Assembly: GCF_011612585.1 (NCBI RefSeq)
Contig: NZ_CP050133.1
Location: 806,001-870,000 of the forward strand
Direction of reading: 5' to 3'
DNA from: Streptococcus cristatus ATCC 51100
Lineage (GTDB): Bacteria > Bacillota > Bacilli > Lactobacillales > Streptococcaceae
DNA: 64,000 nt
In this document: positions 17,517 to 26,535 of the stretch, one piece after another
Layout of the letters: each line of letters starts with the position of its first letter
How positions within the stretch are numbered: the stretch's first letter is position 1
Translations under genes and position numbers: made by a program
The notes under the pieces: model-generated
The model's input: the letters and a program-made list of their open reading frames with translations, nothing else
Told to the model about the DNA's origin: nothing
Databases searched by the model: none

Positions 17517-18848
17517 ATGATAAAAAAAGGATCCTTGACCGGTTTGCTTTTGTTTGGAATGTTTTTCGGAGCCGGTAACCTGATTTTCCCACCTCAATTG
17601 GGTTTGGAATCTGGTCAAAATTTCTGGCCAGCTATTGGAGGCTTTGTCCTATCGGGCGTCGGTATTGCTATTCTAACCTTGATTATAGGTACTTTGAATC
17701 CCAAGGGTTATATTGATGAAATTTCGAAAAAGATTGCCCCTTGGTTTGCGGTAGTTTACTTGGTAGCTCTTTATCTTGCAATTGGTCCCTTTTTTGCCAT
17801 TCCTCGGACGGCGACCACTGCATTTTCTGTCGGGATTGAGCCCATGTTGCCTGCAGGATCTCATGCCATTTGGCTTTTTGGGTTTACGCTGGTTTATTTT
17901 GCCTTTGCCTATCTGATTGCACTTAATCCATCGAAAATCCTTGATAGTATTGGTCGTTATTTAACGCCAATCTTTGCCCTATTGATTGTAGTTTTAGTTG
18001 TATTGGGCGCTGCCAAATATGGTTCCACTGCTCCTCAAGGAGCAACAGCGGAATATGCTGCTTCAGCTTTCGGAGCAGGATTTCTTCAAGGTTACAATAC
18101 TCTGGATGCCTTAGCTTCAGTTGCTTTTAGTGTGGTTGCCGTGACAACCCTCAATCAGCTCGGTTTCAAGAATAAAAAGGAATATATTTCTACTATTTGG
18201 GTCGTGGGTATTCTTGTGGCACTTGGCTTTAGCGTTCTTTATATTGGCCTTGCCTTTCTTGGAAATCACTTTCCACTAAATCTAGCGAATTTGCCGAAAG
18301 GAGCAAATGTGGGAGCCTCTGTTTTGTCTTCCGCAACTCAGGCCATCTTTGGGCCGATGGCTCAAGTTTTCCTAGCAATTATGGTAACAGTGACTTGTTT
18401 TACGACAACAGCTGGACTTATCGTCTCAACTGGCGAATTTTTCCATAATACCTTCCCGAAAGTATCTTATAAGGTGTATGCGACCATTTTTACGCTAGTT
18501 GGTTTCGCTATTGCAAATCTTGGTTTGAATGCTATTATTCAGTATTCGGTTCCAGCTCTGGAAATTCTTTACCCTATCACCATTACGATTGTGATGATTG
18601 TCATGGTTAATCGCTTTTTACCACTTTCTAAACCAGGGATGCAGTTGACCATCGCAGTGGTAACGCTGATTGCTTTTGCTAGCATTTTGGGACGACAATT
18701 CAAGCTAACTGCCATTCTTAATCTGGTCAATGCTCTGCCATTTGCTCAAGCTTCTCTACCTTGGTTGCTGCCGGCTCTGGTTGGAATCTTGCTCTCGCTC
18801 CTTTTGCCAAACAAGCAAATAAGTGACGCTTTTGAATTTGAAGCATAA
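17517..18848 (+). CDS. brnQ: Branched-chain amino acid transporter
   Basis: Sodium- or proton-coupled uptake of leucine, isoleucine and valine (LIVCS family). The 443-residue protein has about twelve hydrophobic segments. It begins MIKKGSLTGLLLFGMFFGAG followed by NLIFPP, the family hallmark, which fixes the start at 17517 with GGAG seven bases before it rather than at the longer upstream frame. Conserved IARTATTAFSVG-like (here IPRTATTAFSVG) is present. Monocistronic. Confidence 0.95.
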   Translation: MIKKGSLTGLLLFGMFFGAGNLIFPPQLGLESGQNFWPAIGGFVLSGVGIAILTLIIGTLNPKGYIDEISKKIAPWFAVVYLVALYLAIGPFFAIPRTATTAFSVGIEPMLPAGSHAIWLFGFTLVYFAFAYLIALNPSKILDSIGRYLTPIFALLIVVLVVLGAAKYGSTAPQGATAEYAASAFGAGFLQGYNTLDALASVAFSVVAVTTLNQLGFKNKKEYISTIWVVGILVALGFSVLYIGLAFLGNHFPLNLANLPKGANVGASVLSSATQAIFGPMAQVFLAIMVTVTCFTTTAGLIVSTGEFFHNTFPKVSYKVYATIFTLVGFAIANLGLNAIIQYSVPALEILYPITITIVMIVMVNRFLPLSKPGMQLTIAVVTLIAFASILGRQFKLTAILNLVNALPFAQASLPWLLPALVGILLSLLLPNKQISDAFEFEA

Positions 18849-18855
18849 GAAGAAA

Positions 18856-18881
18856 ATTCACCACAGTGTGGTGGATTTTTT
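18856..18881 (+). terminator. brnQ terminator
   Basis: ATTCACCAC pairs with GTGGTGGAT (one wobble), then T5. The following 200 bases before the surface-protein gene are AT-rich, with no gene. Confidence 0.75.
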
Positions 18882-19085
18882 GACTCATTGCCAATTGTAT
18901 TAGGTGATTTAAGTTTAAGACTGGGAATGTTTGGTGAAGAAACTCAAGTTGTTTCTTATGAACAATAAGACAATATAAGCATTTTATAAGATAGATTTAA
19001 GAGAAATTTTAACTCTTTCTTATCCCTATTTAATCTTAGGAGATTATACTAGATTCATAAAAAAACAAACCTAAAGGAGAATCTT

Positions 19086-21698
19086 ATGAAATTCAACCTA
19101 AATCAAAAGTATGCTCGCTGGTCAATCCGTCGTTTAAGCGTGGGTGTGGCTTCCGTCGTAGTTGCCAGTGGTTTCTTTTTGCTAGTTGGTCAACCAAACA
19201 CTGTACATGCAGATGTTCTCACTACGACTCCGACTGAAGTTCTTCAAACAGATTCATCATCACTAGAAAAGAATGAGTTGCCAGAGACAGTTTTAAAAGA
19301 AGGAGTGGATTCAAATCTTCCTGAAAATCAGTCAGCTTCAAAGGAAGTAGCTGATGAAACTATTTCTTTAGACAAGTCTAGCCTAACTCCAAAGGAAGAA
19401 GTAACAAAAACCAAAGAAGAACAGAATATTACAGAAGTTACCGATCAGAAAGAAGAAACTAAGCCAGTGGCAACTCTTGATGTAGTTTCAAACCAAGCTC
19501 GTGAAGCAGCTATTTCTCAATCAGTAACGACTCAAGATGAAGTTAAAAAAGGAGTTGAAGAAAATACTAAGGACTCAGTAGACGTCCCAGCTAGCTACTT
19601 AGAAAAAGCGAACGTTCCCGGTCCATTCTTGGCCGGTGTTAATCAAGTTATTCCGTATGAAGCTTTCGGTGGAGATGGTATGTTGACGCGTCTCTTGCTC
19701 AAATCTTCTGATAAGGCACCTTGGTCAGATAATGGAACAGCTAACAATCCAGCCCTCTTGCCACTTGAAGGCTTGGCCAAAGGTCAATACTTCTACGAAG
19801 TGGATTTGAACGGCAATACTACAGGTAAAGACGGGCAAGCCCTTCTTGACCAACTTCGCACTAATGGAACATATGCTTACCAAGCGACTGTTAAAGTCTA
19901 TGGTGCTAAAGATGGAAAAGCAGATTTGACCAATCTTGTAGCAACAAAAAATGTAACTGTTAGTTTAAATGGCCTTATTTCAAAAGAAGCAGTCAAAGAT
20001 TCAGTCACTAAAAATATTAAAGACCATATCGACGTTCCAGCCAGCTACCTAGAAAAAGCAAATGTTCCTGGTCCATTCTTGGCGGGTGTTAACCAAGTCA
20101 TCCCGTATGAAGCTTTCGGTGGCGACGGCATGTTGACGCGCCTCTTGCTCAAATCTTCTGACAAGGCTCCTTGGTCAGACAATGGAACAGCTAAAAATCC
20201 AGCTCTCTTGCCACTTGAAGGCTTGGCCAAAGGTCAATACTTCTACGAAGTGGATTTGAACGGCAATACTACAGGTAAAGACGGGCAAGCCCTTCTTGAC
20301 CAACTTCGTGCTAACGGAACTCACAGTTACCAAGCTACTGTCAAAGTCTATGGTGCTAAAGATGGAAAAGCAGATTTAACCAATCTTGTAGCAACAAAAA
20401 ATGTAACTGTTAGTTTAAATGGCCTTATTTCAAAAGAAGCAGTCAAAGATTCAGTCACTAAAAATATTAAAGACCATATCGACGTTCCAGCCAGCTACCT
20501 AGAAAAAGCAAATGTTCCTGGTCCATTCTTGGCGGGTGTTAACCAAGTCATCCCGTATGAAGCTTTCGGTGGCGACGGCATGTTGACGCGCCTCTTGCTC
20601 AAATCTTCTGACAAGGCTCCTTGGTCAGACAATGGAACAGCTAAAAATCCAGCTCTCTTGCCACTTGAAGGCTTGGCCAAAGGTCAATACTTCTACGAAG
20701 TGGATTTGAACGGCAATACTACAGGTAAAGACGGGCAAGCCCTTCTTGACCAACTTCGTGCTAACGGAACTCACAGTTACCAAGCTACTGTCAAAGTCTA
20801 TGGTGCTAAAGATGGAAAAGCAGATTTGACCAATCTCGTAGCTACAAAAAATGTAACTGTTAACTTGAACGGCCTTGTTTCAAAAGAAGCAGTCAAAGAT
20901 TCAGTCACTAAAAATATCAAAGACCATATTGACGTCCCAGCCAGCTATTTAGAAAAAGCGAACGTTCCCGGTCCATTCTTGGCTGGTGTTAATCAAGTTA
21001 TTCCGTATGAAGCTTTCGGTGGAGACGGCATGTTGACGCGTCTCTTACTCAAATCTTCTGACAAGGCTCCTTGGTCAGATAATGGTTCAGCTAACAATCC
21101 AGCCCTCTTGCCGCTTGAAGGCTTGGCGAAAGGTCAATACTTCTACGAAGTGGATTTGAATGGCAATACTACAGGTAAAGATGGACAAGCTCTTCTTGAC
21201 CAACTTCGCACTAATGGAACTCACACTTACCAAGCGACTGTCAAGGTCTATGGTGCTAAAGATGGAAAACCAGATTTGACAAATCTTATCGCGACTCGTC
21301 AAGTAACGATTCAGCTTCGTGGAAAAGAAATGGCTACAATACCATCTCAAGAAGGTCAAATGAATATGAAACCTTCTACAACACCATCTCAAGAAGGTCA
21401 AATGAATATGAAACCTTCTACAACACCATCTCAAGAAGGCCAGATGAATAAGAAGCCTTCTGCAACAGATTCTATGAGTACAGCTGAGGGTACGAAGGAA
21501 GTAGATCATCGCATGACTGATGTGAAGGGGCAACACCCAACTTCTAAGCCGATGGCAGATACGATGAAAAAAAATGATAAGGCTACGTTACCCACAACTG
21601 GTGAAGCTCAAACAGCTACAGCTACCATTGGTTTCTTAGGACTAGCTTTGGCAGGAATTCTTAGCCTTCTAGGTTTGAAAGAAAAACAAAAAGATTAA
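19086..21698 (+). CDS. SSURE-repeat cell-wall-anchored surface protein
   Basis: Likely adhesin; SSURE domains in the pneumococcal protein PavB bind fibronectin and plasminogen. The 870 residues begin with a YSIRK-like signal (KYARWSIRRLSVGVASVVVA) cleaved near VHAD. A 130-residue acidic linker follows, then four 150-residue SSURE repeats (about 166-745). After these come three 14-residue PSQEGQMNMKPSTT-type repeats, a charged stalk and a sortase tail LPTTGEA, hydrophobic helix and KEKQKD. AAAGGAG precedes the ATG. A two-component system lies just downstream behind a terminator. Confidence 0.92.
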   Translation: MKFNLNQKYARWSIRRLSVGVASVVVASGFFLLVGQPNTVHADVLTTTPTEVLQTDSSSLEKNELPETVLKEGVDSNLPENQSASKEVADETISLDKSSLTPKEEVTKTKEEQNITEVTDQKEETKPVATLDVVSNQAREAAISQSVTTQDEVKKGVEENTKDSVDVPASYLEKANVPGPFLAGVNQVIPYEAFGGDGMLTRLLLKSSDKAPWSDNGTANNPALLPLEGLAKGQYFYEVDLNGNTTGKDGQALLDQLRTNGTYAYQATVKVYGAKDGKADLTNLVATKNVTVSLNGLISKEAVKDSVTKNIKDHIDVPASYLEKANVPGPFLAGVNQVIPYEAFGGDGMLTRLLLKSSDKAPWSDNGTAKNPALLPLEGLAKGQYFYEVDLNGNTTGKDGQALLDQLRANGTHSYQATVKVYGAKDGKADLTNLVATKNVTVSLNGLISKEAVKDSVTKNIKDHIDVPASYLEKANVPGPFLAGVNQVIPYEAFGGDGMLTRLLLKSSDKAPWSDNGTAKNPALLPLEGLAKGQYFYEVDLNGNTTGKDGQALLDQLRANGTHSYQATVKVYGAKDGKADLTNLVATKNVTVNLNGLVSKEAVKDSVTKNIKDHIDVPASYLEKANVPGPFLAGVNQVIPYEAFGGDGMLTRLLLKSSDKAPWSDNGSANNPALLPLEGLAKGQYFYEVDLNGNTTGKDGQALLDQLRTNGTHTYQATVKVYGAKDGKPDLTNLIATRQVTIQLRGKEMATIPSQEGQMNMKPSTTPSQEGQMNMKPSTTPSQEGQMNKKPSATDSMSTAEGTKEVDHRMTDVKGQHPTSKPMADTMKKNDKATLPTTGEAQTATATIGFLGLALAGILSLLGLKEKQKD
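19581..21330 (+). repeat. Four tandem 450-bp SSURE coding repeats
   Basis: Units begin at 19581, 20031, 20481 and 20931, exactly 450 bp apart. The stretch 19929-20377 is identical to 20379-20827 base for base, while units 1 and 4 differ from them at scattered silent sites. This points to a recent tandem duplication or conversion of the middle units. Confidence 0.95.
21342..21467 (+). repeat. Three 42-bp stalk repeats
   Basis: Units starting at 21342, 21384 and 21426 encode PSQEGQMNMKPSTT and variants; the third reads MNKKPSAT. Confidence 0.9.
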
Positions 21699-21728
21699 GG
21701 TTCAAATCATTTAAAAATTACTCAAAAT

Positions 21729-21762
21729 AGTGTTATACTAAAGCCAGTATAACACTGTTTTT
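21729..21762 (+). terminator. Terminator after the surface protein, overlapping a -10-like box
   Basis: AGTGTTATACT / AGTATAACACT is a perfect 11-bp stem with loop AAAGCC, then G and T5. The left arm also contains TGTTATACT, an extended -10 that could start the response-regulator transcript, so both roles are possible. Confidence 0.75.
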
Positions 21763-21778
21763 ATCAGGAGATTGGCAA

Positions 21779-22477
21779 ATGGGAAAGACAATTTTACTCG
21801 TTGATGATGAGATGGATATTCTAGATATTCAAAAGCGCTATCTTATGCAGGATGGCTACCATGTTTTAGTGGCTCGAGATGGCGTGGAGGGGTTGGATCT
21901 TTTCAGAAAGAAATCTGTTGACCTGATCATCACGGACATCATGATGCCGAATATGGACGGTTATGAGTTTATCAGTGAGGTTCAGTATATAGCACCTGAT
22001 CAGCCTTTTCTTTTTACAACGGCTAAGACTAGCGATCAAGACAAAATTTACGGTTTGAGCTTAGGAGCAGATGATTTTATAGCCAAACCTTTTAGTCCGC
22101 GTGAGCTAGTTCTAAGAGTCAATAATATTTTGCGCCGACTTCATCGTGGAGGCGAGATCGAACAAATTGAGCTCGGTGATTTGGTGATGAATCATGCGGT
22201 TCATGAGGCTCGCATCGGAGAGCATTTTTTGGAACTAACAGTGAAATCCTTTGAATTGCTCTGGATTTTAGCTAGTAATCCTGAGAGAGTTTTTTCAAAG
22301 ACGGAGCTTTACGAAAAGGTGTGGCAGGAAGACTTCGTAGATGATACCAATACCCTTAATGTTCATATCCATGCTCTGAGACAGGAATTGACCAGGTATG
22401 CCAGCTCAGACACTCCTGCCGTCAAAACTGTCTGGGGTCTGGGGTATAAAATGGAAGGAGCACGAGGTATAAAATGA
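21779..22477 (+). CDS. OmpR-family response regulator
   Basis: DNA-binding response regulator of 232 residues. The receiver domain has the acidic pair DDE (10-12), phospho-acceptor Asp in LIITDIMMPNMDG and Lys in FIAKPFSPREL. The C-terminal winged helix has LTVKSFELLWILASN and VWGLGYKME. Its sensor kinase overlaps by 4 bases. Given the next genes, it may control the ccdA-msrAB thiol-repair genes or the upstream adhesin; this is inferred from position. The architecture resembles SaeR. Confidence 0.93.
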   Translation: MGKTILLVDDEMDILDIQKRYLMQDGYHVLVARDGVEGLDLFRKKSVDLIITDIMMPNMDGYEFISEVQYIAPDQPFLFTTAKTSDQDKIYGLSLGADDFIAKPFSPRELVLRVNNILRRLHRGGEIEQIELGDLVMNHAVHEARIGEHFLELTVKSFELLWILASNPERVFSKTELYEKVWQEDFVDDTNTLNVHIHALRQELTRYASSDTPAVKTVWGLGYKMEGARGIK

Positions 22478-23508
22478 AATTAAAAAGTTACATTCTGGTG
22501 GGGTATCTGATTTCTAGCCTACTAACGATTTTACTCGTTTTCTGGGCAGTCCAGCGAATGTTGATTGTAAAAAGCGAGATTTATTTCCTAGTTGGAATGA
22601 CCTTGATTGCTAGTTTTATAGGAGCGGCAGTCAGTCTCTTTCTTTTATCGCCAGTATTTTCTTCCCTTCGGCATCTGAAAAAACAGGCTCAGAATATAGC
22701 TGACAAGGATTTTAGTACAGAGATTGACGCCAAGGGCCCTATCGAATTTCAAGAGTTAGGTCAGGCTTTTAACGATATGTCGCATAATTTGCAAGAAACG
22801 TTTGAATCGCTTGATGAAAGTGAACGAGAAAAAGGAATGATGATTGCCCAGCTTTCTCACGATATTAAAACTCCCATTACCTCTATTCAGTCGACTGTGG
22901 AGGGGATTTTAGATGGAGTGATCGAAGAAGAGGAGCAGATTCATTACTTGACCACGATTAGCCGTCAGACAGAGCGTTTGAATAAATTGGTGGAAGAATT
23001 GGATGTTTTGACTCTTAATGCCCAGCCTCGAATAGAATCAGATGGAGAAGCTGAAATAGTCTTTCTAGACCAGCTATTGATTGAGGTCATGAGTGAATTT
23101 CAACTATTGATTGAGCAGGAGGAGCGAGACATCTACATTCAAGTGTCTCCTGAGTCAGCGAAAATTAAGAGCCATTACGATAAACTTTCTCGTATCTTGG
23201 TCAACTTGCTAAATAATGCCTTTAAGTATTCAGACCCTGGAACTAAAATTGAGGTCGTGGCTCAATTAACTGAGCCAATCTTGACAATAAGTGTGAAGGA
23301 TGAAGGACAGGGTATTGCTCCTGAGGATTTGGATAAGATTTTCAAACGCCTTTACCGTGTGGAAACATCTCGTAATATGAAGACAGGCGGGCATGGTCTA
23401 GGTCTTGCTATTGCGCGTGAGTTGGCTCATCAGCTGGGTGGAGAAATAACGGTCGAAAGCCAGTGTGGTCTAGGAAGCACTTTTACATTTGCTCTTAACT
23501 TAACATAA
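22474..23508 (+). CDS. Sensor histidine kinase
   Basis: Partner of the preceding regulator: 344 residues. Two membrane helices (about 5-25 and 37-60) leave almost no outside loop, so it probably senses within the membrane. A HAMP linker, the H-box QLSHDIKTPITS, N-box LVNLLNNAFKYS, and G-boxes DEGQGIAPEDL and GGHGLGLAIA follow. ATG overlaps the regulator stop (ATGA-type coupling). Confidence 0.93.
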   Translation: MKLKSYILVGYLISSLLTILLVFWAVQRMLIVKSEIYFLVGMTLIASFIGAAVSLFLLSPVFSSLRHLKKQAQNIADKDFSTEIDAKGPIEFQELGQAFNDMSHNLQETFESLDESEREKGMMIAQLSHDIKTPITSIQSTVEGILDGVIEEEEQIHYLTTISRQTERLNKLVEELDVLTLNAQPRIESDGEAEIVFLDQLLIEVMSEFQLLIEQEERDIYIQVSPESAKIKSHYDKLSRILVNLLNNAFKYSDPGTKIEVVAQLTEPILTISVKDEGQGIAPEDLDKIFKRLYRVETSRNMKTGGHGLGLAIARELAHQLGGEITVESQCGLGSTFTFALNLT

Positions 23509-23583
23509 ATCCACAGCAATTGGTGAACGTTTTCAATTCTTGATTTAGCAAAGATAAAATCAAATTCAAGTTTTTTCAAATCG

Positions 23584-23610
23584 ATCTCCCTATTTTTAGG
23601 GGGATTTTTA
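23584..23610 (+). terminator. Terminator after the histidine kinase
   Basis: ATCTCCCT pairs with AGGGGGAT (one wobble), loop ATTTTT, followed by T5. Confidence 0.7.
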
Positions 23611-23651
23611 TTTTATACTAGAGTCAGAAAAATGATCGAGAGGTTTTTGAA

Positions 23652-24362
23652 ATGGCAACAAGTTTTTTGTTCTTTATTTCTGTTTTTCTGGCGGGGATTC
23701 TTTCCTTTTTCTCCCCTTGTATCTTACCGCTTATGCCGGTTTATGTAGGAATTTTGCTGGATTCGGATCAGCCGAAAACAGTTCGGTTTATGGGAAAAGA
23801 TATTTCCTTGTATGGTCTAGCTAAGACGCTCTGCTTTATAGCAGGTCTATCTACTGTATTTTTGGTTTTGGGCTACGGAGCTGGCGCTCTAGGGCAAGTC
23901 CTCTATGCCCCTTGGTTTCGCTATGTTCTGGGCGGGATTGTCATTCTACTGGGAATCCACCAGATGGGAATCATCAATATCCAGCAGCTGCAAAAGCAAA
24001 AGAGCATCCAACTTAAAAAGAATAGTAAAAGAAGTGATTTTCTTAACGCTTTTCTCTTGGGTATCACCTTTAGCTTTGGTTGGACGCCCTGTGTGGGACC
24101 TGTTCTGAGCTCTGTTTTAGCAATTGCTGCTTCTGGCGGTAACGGCGCTCTTCAGGGAGGCTTGCTTATGTTGGTTTATACACTTGGCTTAGCCCTTCCT
24201 TTTCTAGCCATGGCTTTGGCTTCTGGCTGGGTATTACAGCGCTTTGCCAAACTCAAACCTCATATGGGAACACTTAAAAAAATTGGTGGAGCACTCATCA
24301 TTCTCATGGGAATTCTGCTTATGCTCGGAAATCTAAACGCTTTAGCGTCACTATTTGGATAA
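23652..24362 (+). CDS. ccdA: CcdA-type thiol-disulfide transporter, copy 1
   Basis: Membrane protein that carries reducing equivalents from cytoplasmic thioredoxin to extracytoplasmic thioredoxin-like proteins. The 236 residues hold about six helices and the two redox cysteines, in SFFSPCILPLMPVYVG and GWTPCVGPVLSS. It heads the cluster ccdA, Met-rich lipoprotein, thioredoxin-like lipoprotein, msrAB, all on one strand with short gaps, matching the pneumococcal CcdA-Etrx-MsrAB2 repair system. Confidence 0.92.
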   Translation: MATSFLFFISVFLAGILSFFSPCILPLMPVYVGILLDSDQPKTVRFMGKDISLYGLAKTLCFIAGLSTVFLVLGYGAGALGQVLYAPWFRYVLGGIVILLGIHQMGIINIQQLQKQKSIQLKKNSKRSDFLNAFLLGITFSFGWTPCVGPVLSSVLAIAASGGNGALQGGLLMLVYTLGLALPFLAMALASGWVLQRFAKLKPHMGTLKKIGGALIILMGILLMLGNLNALASLFG

Positions 24363-24389
24363 ATATTATATAATTAAAGGAGAAATATC

Positions 24390-24710
24390 ATGAAAAAAAT
24401 CGCTACCCTTACAATGGCTACTCTTAGTATCTTTGCCTTGGCTGCTTGCTCCAGTCAAAAGTCAAATTCAGACATGAAAAAGATGGATGACAGCAGCATG
24501 ATGAAGAAAGAGGATATGAAAAAAGACGACATGAAGAAGGAGGATATGAAAGACTCTAGCATGTCTGATGATAAGATGAAAAAGGATGACATGAAGGACT
24601 CGTCTATGATATCCGAAAGTAAGTCTGACATGAAAGATGATATGAAATCAAGCGATTCAAGCATGAAGGATGACATGAAAGATTCATCCGAAATGTCATC
24701 TGAAAAATAA
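24390..24710 (+). CDS. Methionine-rich lipoprotein of the msrAB cluster
   Basis: A 106-residue protein with a lipoprotein signal (lipobox LAAC, Cys20). The mature 87 residues are nearly all Met, Lys, Asp and Ser in loose DDMKK/DMKDSSM repeats and contain 16 methionines (about 18%). No fold is expected. Its place between ccdA and the thioredoxin-like gene suggests a role in surface methionine oxidation, such as a sacrificial target regenerated by MsrAB, or metal binding through Met and Asp. Neither is shown by sequence. AAAGGAG precedes the ATG. Confidence 0.85.
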   Translation: MKKIATLTMATLSIFALAACSSQKSNSDMKKMDDSSMMKKEDMKKDDMKKEDMKDSSMSDDKMKKDDMKDSSMISESKSDMKDDMKSSDSSMKDDMKDSSEMSSEK

Positions 24711-24775
24711 AATTATCAATAAGGGTGGAAGTCGTCAGTTTTGTCGGCTTTCTCCTTATTTTGAAAGGAAAGAAA

Positions 24776-25342
24776 ATGATAAAGAAACTATCGATTTTGA
24801 CTGCTAGTCTGCTTTGTGTCGGTTTATTGGGAGCTTGCTCAAATCAGCAAATGAATTCGGAAGCTTCTAAAAATGATAAAAGTTCCATGACTAGTAAGGC
24901 AAATTCTAATCAAGCTACAAAAATGGCTAAGAACTTTAGTCTACAAGGAGTAGACGGCAAGACCTACAAGTTGTCTGATTTCAAAGGCAAGAAAGTCTAT
25001 CTAAAATTTTGGGCTTCTTGGTGCTCTATCTGTCTATCCACTCTTGGAGATACCAATGATTTGGCTAAGGAGCAGGAAGGGAAGGACTATGTCGTCTTAT
25101 CAGTGGTATCTCCGACCTTTAATGGAGAAAAGTCAGCAGATGATTTTAAGAAATGGTACAAGTCTTTGGACTACAAAGACTTCCCAGTTCTCATGGATAC
25201 CAAGGGAGAATTGCTGAAAGAATACGGTATTCGCTCGTATCCATCTGCTCTCTTTATCAATAGTGATGGCTCACTTGCTAAAACTCATGTGGGCTATATG
25301 AGCAAGGAAGATATTGAAAAAACACTGAAAGAAATCAAGTAG
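24776..25342 (+). CDS. Extracytoplasmic thioredoxin-like lipoprotein, CSIC type (Etrx)
   Basis: Relays electrons from CcdA to the surface MsrAB. The 188-residue protein starts at ATG 24776 behind AAAGGAAAG; the open frame upstream has no site. It has lipobox LLGAC (Cys21), then a TlpA/ResA-like fold with active site WASWCSIC (Cys83, Cys86) and the cis-Pro region RSYPSALFI. The CSIC motif differs from the CGPC of the second copy near 29.9 kb, which may tune redox potential or partner choice. Confidence 0.92.
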   Translation: MIKKLSILTASLLCVGLLGACSNQQMNSEASKNDKSSMTSKANSNQATKMAKNFSLQGVDGKTYKLSDFKGKKVYLKFWASWCSICLSTLGDTNDLAKEQEGKDYVVLSVVSPTFNGEKSADDFKKWYKSLDYKDFPVLMDTKGELLKEYGIRSYPSALFINSDGSLAKTHVGYMSKEDIEKTLKEIK

Positions 25343-25357
25343 AAAGGAGCAATAAAC

Positions 25358-26476
25358 ATGGAAGGCAAATGGAAGGTATTTCTGATTTTGATTGGCTTGC
25401 TTGCCTGTTTTGGTCTATTTTTCTTAATCAAGGGCTCCATGTCTATTAACTCATCTCAGGCCAATATTGAGCAAATCAAGAAAGCCTCTATGAGCAAGAC
25501 AGAAGTGACCAAACAAAAGAAAGAAGATGTCAAGGAAGAGGACAAGCGGGAGATTTATCTGGCTGGCGGCTGTTTCTGGGGAGTAGAAGAGTACTTTTCT
25601 CGTGTGCCAGGTGTAATTGATGCTGAGTCTGGCTATGCAAATGGTAGGAGCGACACGACCAAGTATGAATTGGTCTCTCAAACTGGTCACGCTGAGACGG
25701 TAAAAATCACCTATAACGTTAAAAAGATATCTCTCAAAGAAATATTACTTCACTATTTCCGCATTATTGATCCAACTTCTAAAAACAAGCAGGGAAATGA
25801 TCAGGGTACCCAGTATCGGACAGGTGTTTATTATAAGGACGAAGCAGATTTGAATACCATCAATCAAGTTTTTGATGAAGTTGCTAAGAAATATGATAAG
25901 CCTTTAGCTGTCGAAAAAGAACCTCTAAAAAACTTTATCAAAGCAGAAGATTACCATCAGGATTACCTAAAAAAGAATCCTAATGGATATTGCCATATCG
26001 ATGTTAATCAAGCTGCTTATCCTGTTATCGAAGCTAGTCGCTATCCTAAGCCTAGCGATGAAGAGATTAAGGCTAAGCTCTCGCCAGAAGAATACGCAGT
26101 TACACAAAAGAATGACACAGAGAGGGCTTTTTCTAACCGCTATTGGGATAAGTTTGATGCTGGTATCTACGTGGATGTGGTGACAGGCGAGCCTCTCTTT
26201 TCATCAAAGGATAAGTTTGACTCAGGCTGCGGTTGGCCGAGTTTCACACGTCCTATCAGTCCGGATGTTGCGACTTACAAAGAAGACAAGAGCTTCAATA
26301 TGACACGAACGGAAGTTCGTAGTCGGGTTGGAAATTCCCATCTGGGCCATGTTTTCACAGACGGTCCTAAGGACAAGGGTGGCTTACGCTATTGTATCAA
26401 TAGTCTGTCAATCAAGTTCATTCCCAAAGCTGAGATGGAGGAGAAGGGCTACGGTTATCTTTTGGATTATGTTTAA
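25358..26476 (+). CDS. msrAB: Membrane-anchored methionine sulfoxide reductase MsrAB
   Basis: Fused enzyme reducing both S- and R-methionine sulfoxide in surface proteins. Of 372 residues, 7-26 form an uncleaved membrane anchor, the MsrA domain carries GCFWG (catalytic Cys72), and the C-terminal MsrB domain has GCGWPSF and the catalytic RYCINS. A GHVF segment is present, but the CXXC zinc pairs of some MsrBs are not visible. It follows the thioredoxin-like gene by 15 bases with AAAGGAG. The neighbours supply its electrons. Confidence 0.95.
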   Translation: MEGKWKVFLILIGLLACFGLFFLIKGSMSINSSQANIEQIKKASMSKTEVTKQKKEDVKEEDKREIYLAGGCFWGVEEYFSRVPGVIDAESGYANGRSDTTKYELVSQTGHAETVKITYNVKKISLKEILLHYFRIIDPTSKNKQGNDQGTQYRTGVYYKDEADLNTINQVFDEVAKKYDKPLAVEKEPLKNFIKAEDYHQDYLKKNPNGYCHIDVNQAAYPVIEASRYPKPSDEEIKAKLSPEEYAVTQKNDTERAFSNRYWDKFDAGIYVDVVTGEPLFSSKDKFDSGCGWPSFTRPISPDVATYKEDKSFNMTRTEVRSRVGNSHLGHVFTDGPKDKGGLRYCINSLSIKFIPKAEMEEKGYGYLLDYV

Positions 26477-26496
26477 GAGCATTTTGATTGGAAATT

Positions 26497-26505
26497 TGCT
26501 ATAAT
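26497..26505 (+). promoter_or_regulatory. Extended -10 promoter of the YesN-type regulator
   Basis: TGCTATAAT with no good -35. It lies just after msrAB and about 30 bases before the regulator start. Confidence 0.55.
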
Positions 26506-26535
26506 AAATCCAGTATAAATAAGGAGTTGAATCTT

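Noticed and set aside
21087-21536. A 149-codon minus-strand frame in the SSURE gene
   Set aside because: It is a shadow of the 42-bp stalk repeats (repeated HLTFLRWCCRRF) and has no initiation site.
24455-24676. A minus-strand frame opposite the Met-rich lipoprotein
   Set aside because: The repetitive sense codons keep the antisense frame open; there is no start signal.
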